Below, piece by piece: positions 6,940 to 14,870 of a stretch of 15,917 nucleotides of DNA. The stretch comes from Candidatus Nanohalarchaeota archaeon (lineage in GTDB: Archaea > EX4484-52 > B79-G9). The first letter of the stretch is position 1. Each line of letters starts with the position of its first letter. Location of the stretch: NCBI GenBank assembly GCA_003660865.1, contig QMVA01000014.1, positions 1 to 15,917 on the forward strand. Reading direction: 5' to 3'. The notes under the pieces are model-generated. The model had not been told where the DNA came from. It saw nothing but the letters and a program-made list of their open reading frames with translations, and made no database searches. The position numbers and the translations under genes were made by a program.

Positions 6940-7812
6940 TTAATCAATCCCCAGCGCCGTTCTGATCTGGTGTATGTCCATATAGGGATCACCTATTTTT
7001 TTGTTGCGCTCGTATTGATTTTCAATTATTTTTAATAGTTCTTTCAGCGCTATTTTGCCGTCTTCTGTTTTTGCTGCCTGTCTCGGGGTCATGCCATCTA
7101 GTTCATCCTGATTAGTGTCAAGCCATTTGAGAGTATATGTTTTAAGGAATTTCTCTGACATGCGTTTAACATATTTTGAGTTTTTCTCTTTTTCTTCTTC
7201 CACTGTGTCTGGTTCATCACTCTTTCTTTTTGCAAGATGGGACATGTCTTCGTGTGTTGTCCCAATATGCACAATACTACCTAAATCTATAATTTGGGCA
7301 AGCAGTTTTTTTGCTGATTCAAGGCGCTCTTTTGACATACATTCTATATATAGCCTGTCTTTTGTAAGTGTGAAGTTTGCGATATATAAACACTGTTCAT
7401 CTTTATCATTGTAGCATAATGTCAGATACGTGTGGTAATTATCGCCGGAGTTGTATTTCTGTTTTTGTTTCATTAAATTTGGATCATAAGGGAGAAGGTA
7501 ATCATATCTTAGACCGTCTTTTAGTTCATCGTCGTGACCCATGAAGCGGCACTTGTCGTCTGTGTCAAAAAACAGTTCTACAGGGAAATAACTATTTACC
7601 CTGTAAGTAGATTTGCTAATGCAGATTGTATGACCTTCATACGTAATAGGTATATACTCTTTAGCATTGTAATCCTGCATAAATTCATTGAATATGCGCG
7701 GGCGTTTATTCACAAATTGGCTTATGGTTAAAGTGTCGTTGTTGGCAAGGAGGTATTCCTGGAGCCTGATGTCAATGTATTTTATTAGTTCATCTTTGAC
7801 ATTGTTCGGCAA
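6940..7812 (-). CDS. C-terminal part of a SEC-C protein gene, frameshifted from its N-terminal part
   Basis: An open frame of 290 codons on the minus strand. It should be read as the continuation of the minus-strand frame ending at 7785: adding one base near 7813-7820 turns the sequence into SGAGYRLPNNVKDELI and fuses the two, giving a protein of about 480 residues. It contains an alpha/beta region (residues 45-175), a charged linker (196-216) and a C-terminal helical region with KWLDTNQDELDGMTPRQAAK. That last segment resembles the MbcA/ParS/Xre antitoxin (DUF2384-like) toxin-binding domain and is, as I recall, also seen at the end of SEC-C proteins. The first codons are not a plausible independent start. 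Function unknown; a nucleic-acid or toxin-antitoxin link is only suggested by the domain resemblance. Confidence 0.65.
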   Translation of the reverse strand: MPNNVKDELIKYIDIRLQEYLLANNDTLTISQFVNKRPRIFNEFMQDYNAKEYIPITYEGHTICISKSTYRVNSYFPVELFFDTDDKCRFMGHDDELKDGLRYDYLLPYDPNLMKQKQKYNSGDNYHTYLTLCYNDKDEQCLYIANFTLTKDRLYIECMSKERLESAKKLLAQIIDLGSIVHIGTTHEDMSHLAKRKSDEPDTVEEEKEKNSKYVKRMSEKFLKTYTLKWLDTNQDELDGMTPRQAAKTEDGKIALKELLKIIENQYERNKKIGDPYMDIHQIRTALGID

Positions 7813-8384
7813 CCGATACCTGCGCCGGATGTGTAGTATTCCCCATACATTGGGATAATATGGCTGAACAGGATATCATAGGTGAGTAAATCCTTTGATG
7901 ATGAGACATCATTCAGGTAAAATTCATTGCCGGAGATTATGTCTTTTAAATAGACGCCTTTACCGACTACTACTTTTTGCACTTCAAATATCCCGTAGTA
8001 TGCTTTCATCCAATCTGTGAGCATTGAAAGTACGTTTGGAGGAAGTTTGTTTTTGCGTCTTTGGTAGTATAGTTCCAGAAGTGGAATATTGTGGTCTATC
8101 AGGCGGTATTCATGAATATACCATTCTGTGAACTCACGGTATTTATCCTCATCTATGTCTCGCATTGAAGAGGTGTCTTTTTCGTTCCAGAAGAGCATCC
8201 ATGCATTTCTGAGATCCTCTCCAAATTCTTCGCATCTCATGAGTATCTGGAGCTCTTTTCTCAGGAAGTTCTCGGTTTTTCTCATGTCTTTGGTCCTGAT
8301 GACTTCTGATTCTGGCTTATTCATACAGCATTTCTTGTACTTTTTGCCTGAGCCGCATGGGCATGGGTCGTTTCTTCCAGTTTC
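7785..8384 (-). CDS. N-terminal part of a SEC-C protein gene (no normal start codon visible)
   Basis: The minus-strand frame opens after a TAA at 8396-8394 and runs through GRNDPCPCGSGKKYKKCC (codons at 8378-8325), a complete SEC-C zinc motif, into a helical, acidic region, ending at 7785. No ATG, GTG or TTG lies in frame before the motif; the codons read GCA CAC AGG GAA ACT GGA AGA. The expected start would fall at the AGG at 8387-8385, so a mutated ATG, an indel or an unusual start is possible. The ATG at 8324 comes after the zinc motif and would discard it. The last 10 codons before the stop are out of frame with the true continuation because of a one-base loss near 7813-7820. The gene diverges from the TPR gene. 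Confidence 0.65.
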   Translation of the reverse strand, partial: ETGRNDPCPCGSGKKYKKCCMNKPESEVIRTKDMRKTENFLRKELQILMRCEEFGEDLRNAWMLFWNEKDTSSMRDIDEDKYREFTEWYIHEYRLIDHNIPLLELYYQRRKNKLPPNVLSMLTDWMKAYYGIFEVQKVVVGKGVYLKDIISGNEFYLNDVSSSKDLLTYDILFSHIIPMYGEYYTSGAGIGCRTMSKMN

Positions 8385-8402
8385 CCTGTGTGCTTATTTG
8401 AT

Positions 8403-8418
8403 GGAAAAATACTTATTT
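8403..8418 (+). promoter_or_regulatory. Probable promoter of the TPR/SNF2 operon
   Basis: GGAAAAATACTTATTTG combines a purine-rich element, as expected for an archaeal BRE, with an AT box (ATACTTAT at 8409-8416). A start about 25 bases on, near 8440, gives a leader of about 40 bases before the ATG at 8479. It sits in the divergent space between the minus-strand SEC-C gene and the + strand operon; the minus-strand gene may use the AT stretch at 8439-8451 instead. Confidence 0.4.
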
Positions 8419-8478
8419 GTGAGTGTAGCGAGGGCATAGAATTATAATTATTTGTGCGCTAATTGTCTGTTGGATATC

Positions 8479-9411
8479 ATGAAGAAAGAAGATGCTGCAA
8501 TAAAGAAACGCGTGCGCAGGCAGACGAAGGATGCAAAGACAGATACTAAGGCGCAGAGTCCCGGGAAGAAGAGAAGAAGTTCTGCGGCAATGAGGAAAAA
8601 GGATGATGTGAAGCAGGAGAAGTTTCGTGTTTCGGGGCTTGAGCGCAGTTATTTTGCGATGGCGCTTGTTGTTGTTTGTGTGATGGGTTTTTGGGTTGTC
8701 TTTTTGTGGGATGAGCCTGTCAGCCCTGATGGGAGGGTGGTTGAGTTTTCTTTTGTCAATGATAGTCTTGATGATGATGTGAGTGATAATTCGTCTTTTG
8801 AGATTTTGGAGGAGCAATATGCGCAGATTGTGCATTGTAATGAGTTTATTGCACGCAGGGAGTATAATGAGAGTATTGAGTGCCTGAAGAAAGCTTATAG
8901 TATGAATGAGGATAATGCTGCTGTTGTGGTGGGGCTTGGGAATATTTATTTTGATGAGGGGGATTATGATGAGGCGTGCGAGTATTATTCTAAAGCTGTT
9001 GCGCTTAATGGGAGTGATAAGAGGCTCAGGTATAATTATGCGCTTGCGCTTGAGATGATGAATAGGAGTGATGATGCTATTGAGCAGTACCGATTGGCAG
9101 TTGAGATTGACGAGGGTTATGTTATGGCCATGAATAATCTCGGGGTTCTTTTGCAGAAGTCAGGCCTGCTCAATGAGTCAAGGGATCTGTTTGAGAGTGC
9201 GCTTGCGCGGGATTCGAATAATACTGTTGTTCTTTTGAATTATGCTAATGTCCTTTCTGAGATTGGGGCTAATAGTGAGGCTGAGGCGAGTTACCGTAGG
9301 GTTATTGAGATTGATGCTGATTATAAGGAAGTGTATCGGAATTTTGCGCAGTTTTTGTATAATAGCAAGAGATATGCTGAGGCTAAGGATATGATGGAGA
9401 AGGCGGATTGA
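8479..9411 (+). CDS. Membrane-anchored TPR-repeat protein
   Basis: A 310-residue protein from the ATG at 8479; a TTG at 8452 would add nine residues and has no better ribosome site. The first 55 residues are strongly basic (RKK, KKRRSS). Then comes one hydrophobic segment, SYFAMALVVVCVMGFWVVFL, predicting a single-pass protein with a cytoplasmic N-terminus. An acidic linker follows, then about five tetratricopeptide repeats to the C-terminus (for example AAVVVGLGNIYFDEGDYDEA and AMNNLGVLLQKSG), which would lie outside the membrane. TPR arrays are protein-binding scaffolds; the partner is not evident. Its stop is one base before the SNF2 start, so the two are probably co-expressed, unexpected for an external scaffold and a DNA motor. 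Alternatively the highly basic N-terminus could bind nucleic acid, with the opposite topology. Confidence 0.8.
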   Translation: MKKEDAAIKKRVRRQTKDAKTDTKAQSPGKKRRSSAAMRKKDDVKQEKFRVSGLERSYFAMALVVVCVMGFWVVFLWDEPVSPDGRVVEFSFVNDSLDDDVSDNSSFEILEEQYAQIVHCNEFIARREYNESIECLKKAYSMNEDNAAVVVGLGNIYFDEGDYDEACEYYSKAVALNGSDKRLRYNYALALEMMNRSDDAIEQYRLAVEIDEGYVMAMNNLGVLLQKSGLLNESRDLFESALARDSNNTVVLLNYANVLSEIGANSEAEASYRRVIEIDADYKEVYRNFAQFLYNSKRYAEAKDMMEKAD

Positions 9412-9412
9412 T

Positions 9413-12400
9413 ATGAATTTGTATGATATCACTGAGAAAGATGTCAGGAAGATTGCGGATTCGGGTGCGATATTGAGCCGGGGTAAGTCATATTATAAAA
9501 ACAATAAGATTAAATCCATGAATGTGGCTGATGGCATTATTGCTGCTAAAGTGCAGGGAAATTACGGGACATATAATGTTGAAATATCTATTGATGAAGA
9601 TGGTGATATTGAGGCAGATTGCGACTGTCCATATGACGGGTGGGGATGCAAGCATATTGTGGCTGTGCTGTATAAGTGGATTAATGAAAGGAGCAGGAGG
9701 CAAAGAGATATTATTTCAGAGTATAGACCAAAAGGGAAAGAGAAAGGCAGAAGGTCAGGGATATATGCAATTACATTGAATGAGATTTTTAATGATACTT
9801 CCAAGGAGTCGCTTGTTAGGGCTTTTGATCTTGTGAATACGAAGAAAGTGAAGATATTATCTATGAAAGTTGAGCAGGTTACGGCTGAAGTGTATGATGC
9901 CAAAAAGGAAGTTGTTGTTTTAAGGTCAGAGGAGGATTCATTTGGTTATCGTCCTAGTAGGGAGTGCTCGTGCGGGGTTGGACATTACGGGACGTTTTGT
10001 GCGCATATGGCAGCGGTGATGCTTTCGGTGTTTTTGAATAAAAATAAGGATCAGAAAGAGGCGCTTTTGAAATATGAAAAGAAGATTCGCGTTGAGGTCA
10101 GGGATGAAAAGTATGCTTCGCTTGTCAACAGCCTGGATTTTATCAGGAGTGATGATGATAAGGTGAAGCAGAAATATGAGTTTATGTTCAGTATTGAGAA
10201 GATGAGTGAGAACATATTTATTTCACTGAATAAGGGGCTTGTTCTTAAGAGGGGAGGAATTGGCACGCCGTCGAGTGTATCGCGGTCTATTCTTAAGAAA
10301 TACTACAGTACGATGTCAAGGACGAAGAAGAAGGCGATTGATTCGCTAATTTATGCGCAAGAGAGCAGCTGGGGCAGCAGCATGAATATGACTATCAAAA
10401 GAAGTTCTGAGAGAACGTCGGATACTGAGATACTGGGGCATTTGAGGCAGCTTTACAAGGAATGTGCGGTGTGTTTTGCGAACTGCTCACTGCCGGATGC
10501 CAAGGCGTTTGTTGATATTCGTATTGAAAAGAGTAGTGGGGATTCCAGGACTTATGTGCTGAAAATATCTGCTAATCTTGACGGGAAGATATTTGATCTC
10601 AGTGACCATAATGCAGCGATTGTGGGTAAGGATCCTTTGTGGGTGTATGCTTATGATGATGAGTTCAGGCACCCGGTGCTGTTTGAGATGGGGTGCGGGC
10701 AGCCGGATATTATTAAGGCGCTTGCGAAGCATTCTTTGACGGAAATAGGACCGAAGCAGTTGAAGGATTTTATTGAGAAGTATTACCTGAAGCTTTCTAG
10801 TCTCGGAGAGATTGTTTTGCCGCAGGGGTATGATGTTGTTGAGAAGGTTATGGAGCCTTCGCCGCGTATTTTTCTGAAGGATTATGGGGATATGTTCTGT
10901 TTTGAGCTGAAGTTTCTTTATGGGAAGGATGAGGTGAATTATGGAAGCAATACAGATATTGTGTTTAGGGATGATGATGATAAACTTGTGAAAATTAAGC
11001 GCAATAAGGATGAAGAAAAAAGATTTTATTCTGTTTTGCTTGACAATCATACTGTTGAGAGCAACGGGGTGCTTGTGCCGTCAATTGACCCGTATATGTG
11101 GCTTGTTGATGTTTCCAAAAACCTGATTTCGCTTGGGTTTGAGATTTACGGGGCTGATAAGTTGTTTAATGTTAGGATTAGTCCGGATGATGCTAAGTTG
11201 AGGCTTGAGGTTTCGAGTGGTATTGACTGGTTTGACCTGAATGGTGATGTGAGTTTCGGGTCTGAGAAGGTGGGTTTTGATGAGCTTATGGGGGCTTTGA
11301 ATAAGCATGAGAGGTTTGTAAAATTGAGTGACGGCAGGATGGGGGCCATACCGAAAAAGTGGCTTAATAAACTATCTGGTGTGACAGGTTTTCTTGGGCA
11401 GGGAGATGGTGAAGATACGGCAAGGGCATCTGAATCCCAGATTGCGATTATTGAGGCATTGATTGATATTGCTGATGCATCGAAAGTTGACCAGAAGTTT
11501 GATGAGATCAGGAAGAAGTTCAGGGGTTTCAGGGAGATTAAGGACGTTGAGCTGCCGGGTAATGTTAAGGGCGAACTTCGGGATTACCAGAAGGCAGGGT
11601 ATAACTGGCTGCATTTTTTAAAGGAGTTTTCGTTTGGCGGGTGCCTTGCTGATGAAATGGGGCTTGGGAAGACGCTCCAGATTTTGAGCCTGCTGCTTTA
11701 TGAGAAAGAGCACGGGAATAAGGTGCCGTCACTTATTGTTGTTCCGACATCGCTTGTGTTTAACTGGGTGAATGAGGTTGAGAAGTTTACGCCGGACCTT
11801 ACGGTGCATGTCCATCACGGGCTTGGAAGGGCTAAAAAGATTGATCAGATTGTGGATACGAAGTGTGATCTGGTTATTACTACTTACGGGACACTTAGAA
11901 ATGATCTTGAGATGTTCAAAAAGAAGAAGTATCATTATGTTGTGCTGGATGAGTCCCAGCAGATCAAGAACCCGCTTTCCAAGATTGCGAAAAGTGTGTA
12001 TACGCTGAAGTCGAGGTACCGGCTTGTGCTTACAGGGACGCCGATTGAGAATAATTCTCTTGAGTTGTGGTCCCAGTTTGCATTTCTTAACCCCGGGCTG
12101 CTTGGGAATATGGATTATTTTAAGAGTTCTTTTTCAAAGTGCATTGATAAGGATAAGGATGAGGATAAGATGGCGGCTCTTAAGAATATGATCAATCCTT
12201 TTTTGCTGCTTCGTAAGAAGGAGACTGTTGCCCGTGATCTTCCTGATAAGCAGGTGACTGTGGTTTATTGTGAAATGGACGTGCGGCAGAGGAAGGTGTA
12301 TGATTACTGGAAGAACAAGTTTCGCGAGGAGATTATGGAGTCTATACATGAAAAGGGGTTTAACCAGTCGAGGATGAAGATTTTGCAAGGGTTGATGAAA

Positions 12401-12961
12401 CTGCGGCAGATCTGCAATCACCCGGTTCTGGTTGATGAGAGTTATGCGGGGGATTCGGGGAAGTATAATGTTCTTATCCGCCAGATTGAGGAGGTGATTA
12501 ATGAGGGACATAAGGTCCTGATTTTTTCGTCTTTTGTTAAGATGCTTAAGGTTTTCAGGAAGCATTTTGATGATGAGGGTGTGAGGTATTCTTATCTTGA
12601 TGGGAGTACGAGGAAGAGGGAGGATGTTGTTGATGCGTTCCAGAGGGATGAGGAGATACTTGTGTTTTTGATTAGCCTGAAGGCTGGCGGGCTTGGGCTT
12701 AATCTTACTGCAGCAGATTATGTGTTTATTGTGGACCCGTGGTGGAACCCGGCTGCGGAGATGCAGGCGATTGACAGGGCGCATAGGATTGGGCAGGACA
12801 AGCCGGTGTTTGTGTATAAGGCGATTACGAAGGATAGTGTTGAGGAGAGGATTCTTGAACTTCAACAGAGCAAACTTGAACTAGTCAAAAATGTGGTTAC
12901 GATTGAGGAGGGGATTTTTAAGAAGCTTGGCAGGGAGGATATCAAGAAGATGTTTGGGTGA
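9413..12961 (+). CDS. SNF2-family ATPase with two SWIM zinc fingers
   Basis: An 1182-residue SWI2/SNF2 helicase-like ATPase, a motor that translocates on double-stranded DNA to remodel bound proteins. The first SWIM finger is C70-x-C72...C79-x-H81 (CDCPYDGWGCKH). A second, C185-x-C187...C196-x-H198 (CSCGVGHYGTFCAH), follows about 115 residues later. Residues 210-690 form the large pre-motor region usual in bacterial and archaeal SNF2-SWIM proteins. The motor has motif I DEMGLGKT (747-754), motif II DESQ (846-849), motif III LTGTP, motif V LKAGGLGLNLTAADYV, and motif VI QAIDRAHRIGQ (1118-1128); all key residues are intact. The ATG is one base after the TPR stop, and the end overlaps a possible GTG start of the next gene. 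The context suggests a DNA-processing operon; the precise role is unknown. Confidence 0.92.
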   Translation: MNLYDITEKDVRKIADSGAILSRGKSYYKNNKIKSMNVADGIIAAKVQGNYGTYNVEISIDEDGDIEADCDCPYDGWGCKHIVAVLYKWINERSRRQRDIISEYRPKGKEKGRRSGIYAITLNEIFNDTSKESLVRAFDLVNTKKVKILSMKVEQVTAEVYDAKKEVVVLRSEEDSFGYRPSRECSCGVGHYGTFCAHMAAVMLSVFLNKNKDQKEALLKYEKKIRVEVRDEKYASLVNSLDFIRSDDDKVKQKYEFMFSIEKMSENIFISLNKGLVLKRGGIGTPSSVSRSILKKYYSTMSRTKKKAIDSLIYAQESSWGSSMNMTIKRSSERTSDTEILGHLRQLYKECAVCFANCSLPDAKAFVDIRIEKSSGDSRTYVLKISANLDGKIFDLSDHNAAIVGKDPLWVYAYDDEFRHPVLFEMGCGQPDIIKALAKHSLTEIGPKQLKDFIEKYYLKLSSLGEIVLPQGYDVVEKVMEPSPRIFLKDYGDMFCFELKFLYGKDEVNYGSNTDIVFRDDDDKLVKIKRNKDEEKRFYSVLLDNHTVESNGVLVPSIDPYMWLVDVSKNLISLGFEIYGADKLFNVRISPDDAKLRLEVSSGIDWFDLNGDVSFGSEKVGFDELMGALNKHERFVKLSDGRMGAIPKKWLNKLSGVTGFLGQGDGEDTARASESQIAIIEALIDIADASKVDQKFDEIRKKFRGFREIKDVELPGNVKGELRDYQKAGYNWLHFLKEFSFGGCLADEMGLGKTLQILSLLLYEKEHGNKVPSLIVVPTSLVFNWVNEVEKFTPDLTVHVHHGLGRAKKIDQIVDTKCDLVITTYGTLRNDLEMFKKKKYHYVVLDESQQIKNPLSKIAKSVYTLKSRYRLVLTGTPIENNSLELWSQFAFLNPGLLGNMDYFKSSFSKCIDKDKDEDKMAALKNMINPFLLLRKKETVARDLPDKQVTVVYCEMDVRQRKVYDYWKNKFREEIMESIHEKGFNQSRMKILQGLMKLRQICNHPVLVDESYAGDSGKYNVLIRQIEEVINEGHKVLIFSSFVKMLKVFRKHFDDEGVRYSYLDGSTRKREDVVDAFQRDEEILVFLISLKAGGLGLNLTAADYVFIVDPWWNPAAEMQAIDRAHRIGQDKPVFVYKAITKDSVEERILELQQSKLELVKNVVTIEEGIFKKLGREDIKKMFG

Positions 12962-12966
12962 AAGTT

Positions 12967-13770
12967 ATGGATAAAAGTGATTTGCCGCAGATTGTGCTTG
13001 ATGTGGGTTTTAAACGGATAGAGTTTTCTTTGATGTATCGCGCATGCACTAATCCGGAATGCGACCGCAGCGGGGTCACTATTCGGTTGGTAAATGATGT
13101 ACGGGATATTTCTTTTTTTATTGATTTTGAGACCGGGACCTATGAGGATGGGGATTACAGTGAAGAGGTTAGAGAGATTATTGAATCTTTTATTGTGTTT
13201 ATGAATTCTTGTGAGAATGAATCTTATAATCTTGATTTTTTCAAGAGATATTATAAGGAAGCGAAAAAAGACGGGCAGATCAGGGAAGATACAATCAGTT
13301 CATATAAGCCAGGTATGATGATGTTTTATCATGGTATTTTTGTAAATGCAGATATTTTTGAAGTAAAGTCCGGAGACAAGGTGTATCTTTTGCGTGATCA
13401 ATATTGCGTTAATCCGGGATGTGACTGCAGTGATATAGGGCTGGATTTTTTTGAGAAAATACCTGTCCAGAGTATTCAGGATTCGGATTTTTCGATTACA
13501 TATAATTATGCTGATGGACGTTTTACTGTAGCTAAATGTGCTGACAGGAACAGGTTGAATGCGATGGTTGGGTCTTTTGGCAGTGAGATGAATGAGATGT
13601 TCAAAGAAAGGCATGAGCGGATTAAAAAAGAGGTGGCTCCGCTTATTTCGGATAAATTTAAGCAGCGGCGAGGGCTGATTAATATGCTGAAAAGTAGTGT
13701 TGGAAGGAATGACCCATGCCCGTGCGGGTCAGGTAAAAAGTATAAGAAGTGCTGCCTGAATAAGGAATAG
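12967..13770 (+). CDS. Cys-rich protein with C-terminal SEC-C zinc motif
   Basis: A 267-residue protein. GGGTGA at 12956-12961 is well spaced for the ATG at 12967; an in-frame GTG at 12958 overlaps the SNF2 stop and would add three residues. Two related Cys motifs occur, YRACTNPECD near residue 25 and DQYCVNPGCDC near residue 145, each starting a strand-like segment, so the N-terminal 190 residues look like an internal duplication of a small zinc- or metal-binding module. The C-terminus carries a complete SEC-C motif GRNDPCPCGSGKKYKKCC, the zinc motif of SecA tails that is widespread in uncharacterised proteins. Its tight linkage to the SNF2-SWIM gene suggests a partner or adaptor. At both DNA and protein level the SEC-C segment is very close to that of the minus-strand gene at 8378-8325. 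Confidence 0.82.
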   Translation: MDKSDLPQIVLDVGFKRIEFSLMYRACTNPECDRSGVTIRLVNDVRDISFFIDFETGTYEDGDYSEEVREIIESFIVFMNSCENESYNLDFFKRYYKEAKKDGQIREDTISSYKPGMMMFYHGIFVNADIFEVKSGDKVYLLRDQYCVNPGCDCSDIGLDFFEKIPVQSIQDSDFSITYNYADGRFTVAKCADRNRLNAMVGSFGSEMNEMFKERHERIKKEVAPLISDKFKQRRGLINMLKSSVGRNDPCPCGSGKKYKKCCLNKE

Positions 13771-13782
13771 GGTGGTGATTGT

Positions 13783-14199
13783 GTGGGAAAAAAGAAACCT
13801 GAACTGAAACTGAAGTATAAGTTTTTCTTTAACCAGGATAAGGATGCTGCTTTTACAAGATGCCCGAAATGCAATAATATGACTAAGGTGAGGAAGCTTC
13901 CGTTTGTTATTCATCTTGAGAAGGTACGGAATTTTATTTCTGTTAATATGGAGTGCAAGTTCTGCCCGTATTGTGATTTGTTGATTGCGAGGGCGCAGGA
14001 GGTTGAAAATATTGTCTGTTCTGTTCTCGGGAAAGAGGAAGTTGATAAATCAGATTATGAGGTGATTGGGACTCTTGAGCGGAAGATATGGAAGAAATCA
14101 ATGACGATTCCTCTTTATCCACATGAGCTTCTTGATTTGATGTATTTTTTTAAGGATGTGTGGGAATTCAGCCCGCCGGGATGGTACAAGCAGGAATGA
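13783..14199 (+). CDS. Zinc-ribbon protein of unknown function
   Basis: A 138-residue protein starting with GTG at 13783, behind GGTGGTGAT at 13771-13779. A basic start (MGKKKPELKLKYKFFF) leads into CPKC (27-30), then RKLPFVIHLE, then CKFCPYC (58-64), giving a four- or five-Cys zinc-binding module. The C-terminal half has a conserved-looking VIGTLERKIWKK and a terminal FKDVWEFSPPGW. From memory a family with this same Cys spacing, IH segment and FKDV ending exists in bacteria without an assigned function. It sits between the SEC-C gene and the HTH gene with 12-base and 0-base spacers, so it belongs to the SNF2 operon and probably binds nucleic acid or a partner protein. Confidence 0.78.
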   Translation: MGKKKPELKLKYKFFFNQDKDAAFTRCPKCNNMTKVRKLPFVIHLEKVRNFISVNMECKFCPYCDLLIARAQEVENIVCSVLGKEEVDKSDYEVIGTLERKIWKKSMTIPLYPHELLDLMYFFKDVWEFSPPGWYKQE

Positions 14200-14841
14200 A
14201 TGGTTGAAATGAATTTCAGGCAAAGAGAGAAGTATGAAATGTCATTGAGTTTGACGTTAGAGTATTTCAAAGAGGGTAATTCTATGCCTGAAATTGCGTA
14301 TAAGATGAAGCTTGCATTTTCTACAATTGAGAAGCATCTGCAAAGGTTGCTTGCGGATGGGAGGATAGGTATTGGTGAGGTTCTGGATGAGGGTAAAATC
14401 GGGATGATAAAGGGCGCAATTACAGATTGCGGCTCATTAAAAGAGATGAAAGCAAAATTGCCGGGGGATGTCACTTATGCACAGATCAGATATGTCCTGA
14501 TTTGCGAGGGGAAGTTCAAGATGAGGAAGGCACCGATTGAGTCGGCGGTTAATACATATATGGGTAATTATTGCCATAGGAAGTGCTTCAGGCATGAGAA
14601 TATTATTTTCGGTTGTAGGGATAAGTTTGCGATTCTTATTAAAAAAATTGGGGATGTTCCGATAACGTTTAGAGAGTTTAGGGAGATGATGAATAATGAT
14701 GATATAAAAATTTGTCGGCTTCTGCCTGAGAAAAAGAGGATGTATGTTTCATGGAAGTGTTTTGAACGTATGAGCAGGATGGATAAAGATTTCTGGGATG
14801 TTTCAGACAGGCAGGAGAGGATAGATGCTTGTTTGAGCTAA
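14200..14841 (+). CDS. HTH_40 (RecQ-C-like) helix-turn-helix protein
   Basis: A 213-residue protein whose ATG directly follows the stop of the zinc-ribbon gene; an in-frame ATG at 14209 is an alternative. Residues 12-110 (LSLTLEYFKEGNSMPEIAYK, then TIEKHLQRLLADG, ending with YAQIRYVLICEGKFK) match the pattern of the HTH_40 domain, normally found at the C-terminus of RecQ and related helicases. Here it is free of any helicase, so it may act in trans as a DNA-binding subunit for the SNF2 motor, or be a regulator of the operon. The remaining 100 residues contain scattered Cys/His but no clear finger, and I do not recognise them. The downstream recombinase starts 29 bases after its stop. Confidence 0.75.
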   Translation: MVEMNFRQREKYEMSLSLTLEYFKEGNSMPEIAYKMKLAFSTIEKHLQRLLADGRIGIGEVLDEGKIGMIKGAITDCGSLKEMKAKLPGDVTYAQIRYVLICEGKFKMRKAPIESAVNTYMGNYCHRKCFRHENIIFGCRDKFAILIKKIGDVPITFREFREMMNNDDIKICRLLPEKKRMYVSWKCFERMSRMDKDFWDVSDRQERIDACLS

Positions 14842-14870
14842 ATGTGTATGTAAAATGGTTGGTGAAGAAG

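Noticed and set aside
12134..12865. 243-codon minus-strand open frame
   Set aside because: It lies entirely inside the SNF2 motor domain, has low-complexity content and no ribosome site, and results from the coding strand's codon bias.
14842..14870. tRNA or att site beside the recombinase gene
   Set aside because: The spacer is only 29 bases and holds just a ribosome binding site; no tRNA fold or direct repeat was seen.
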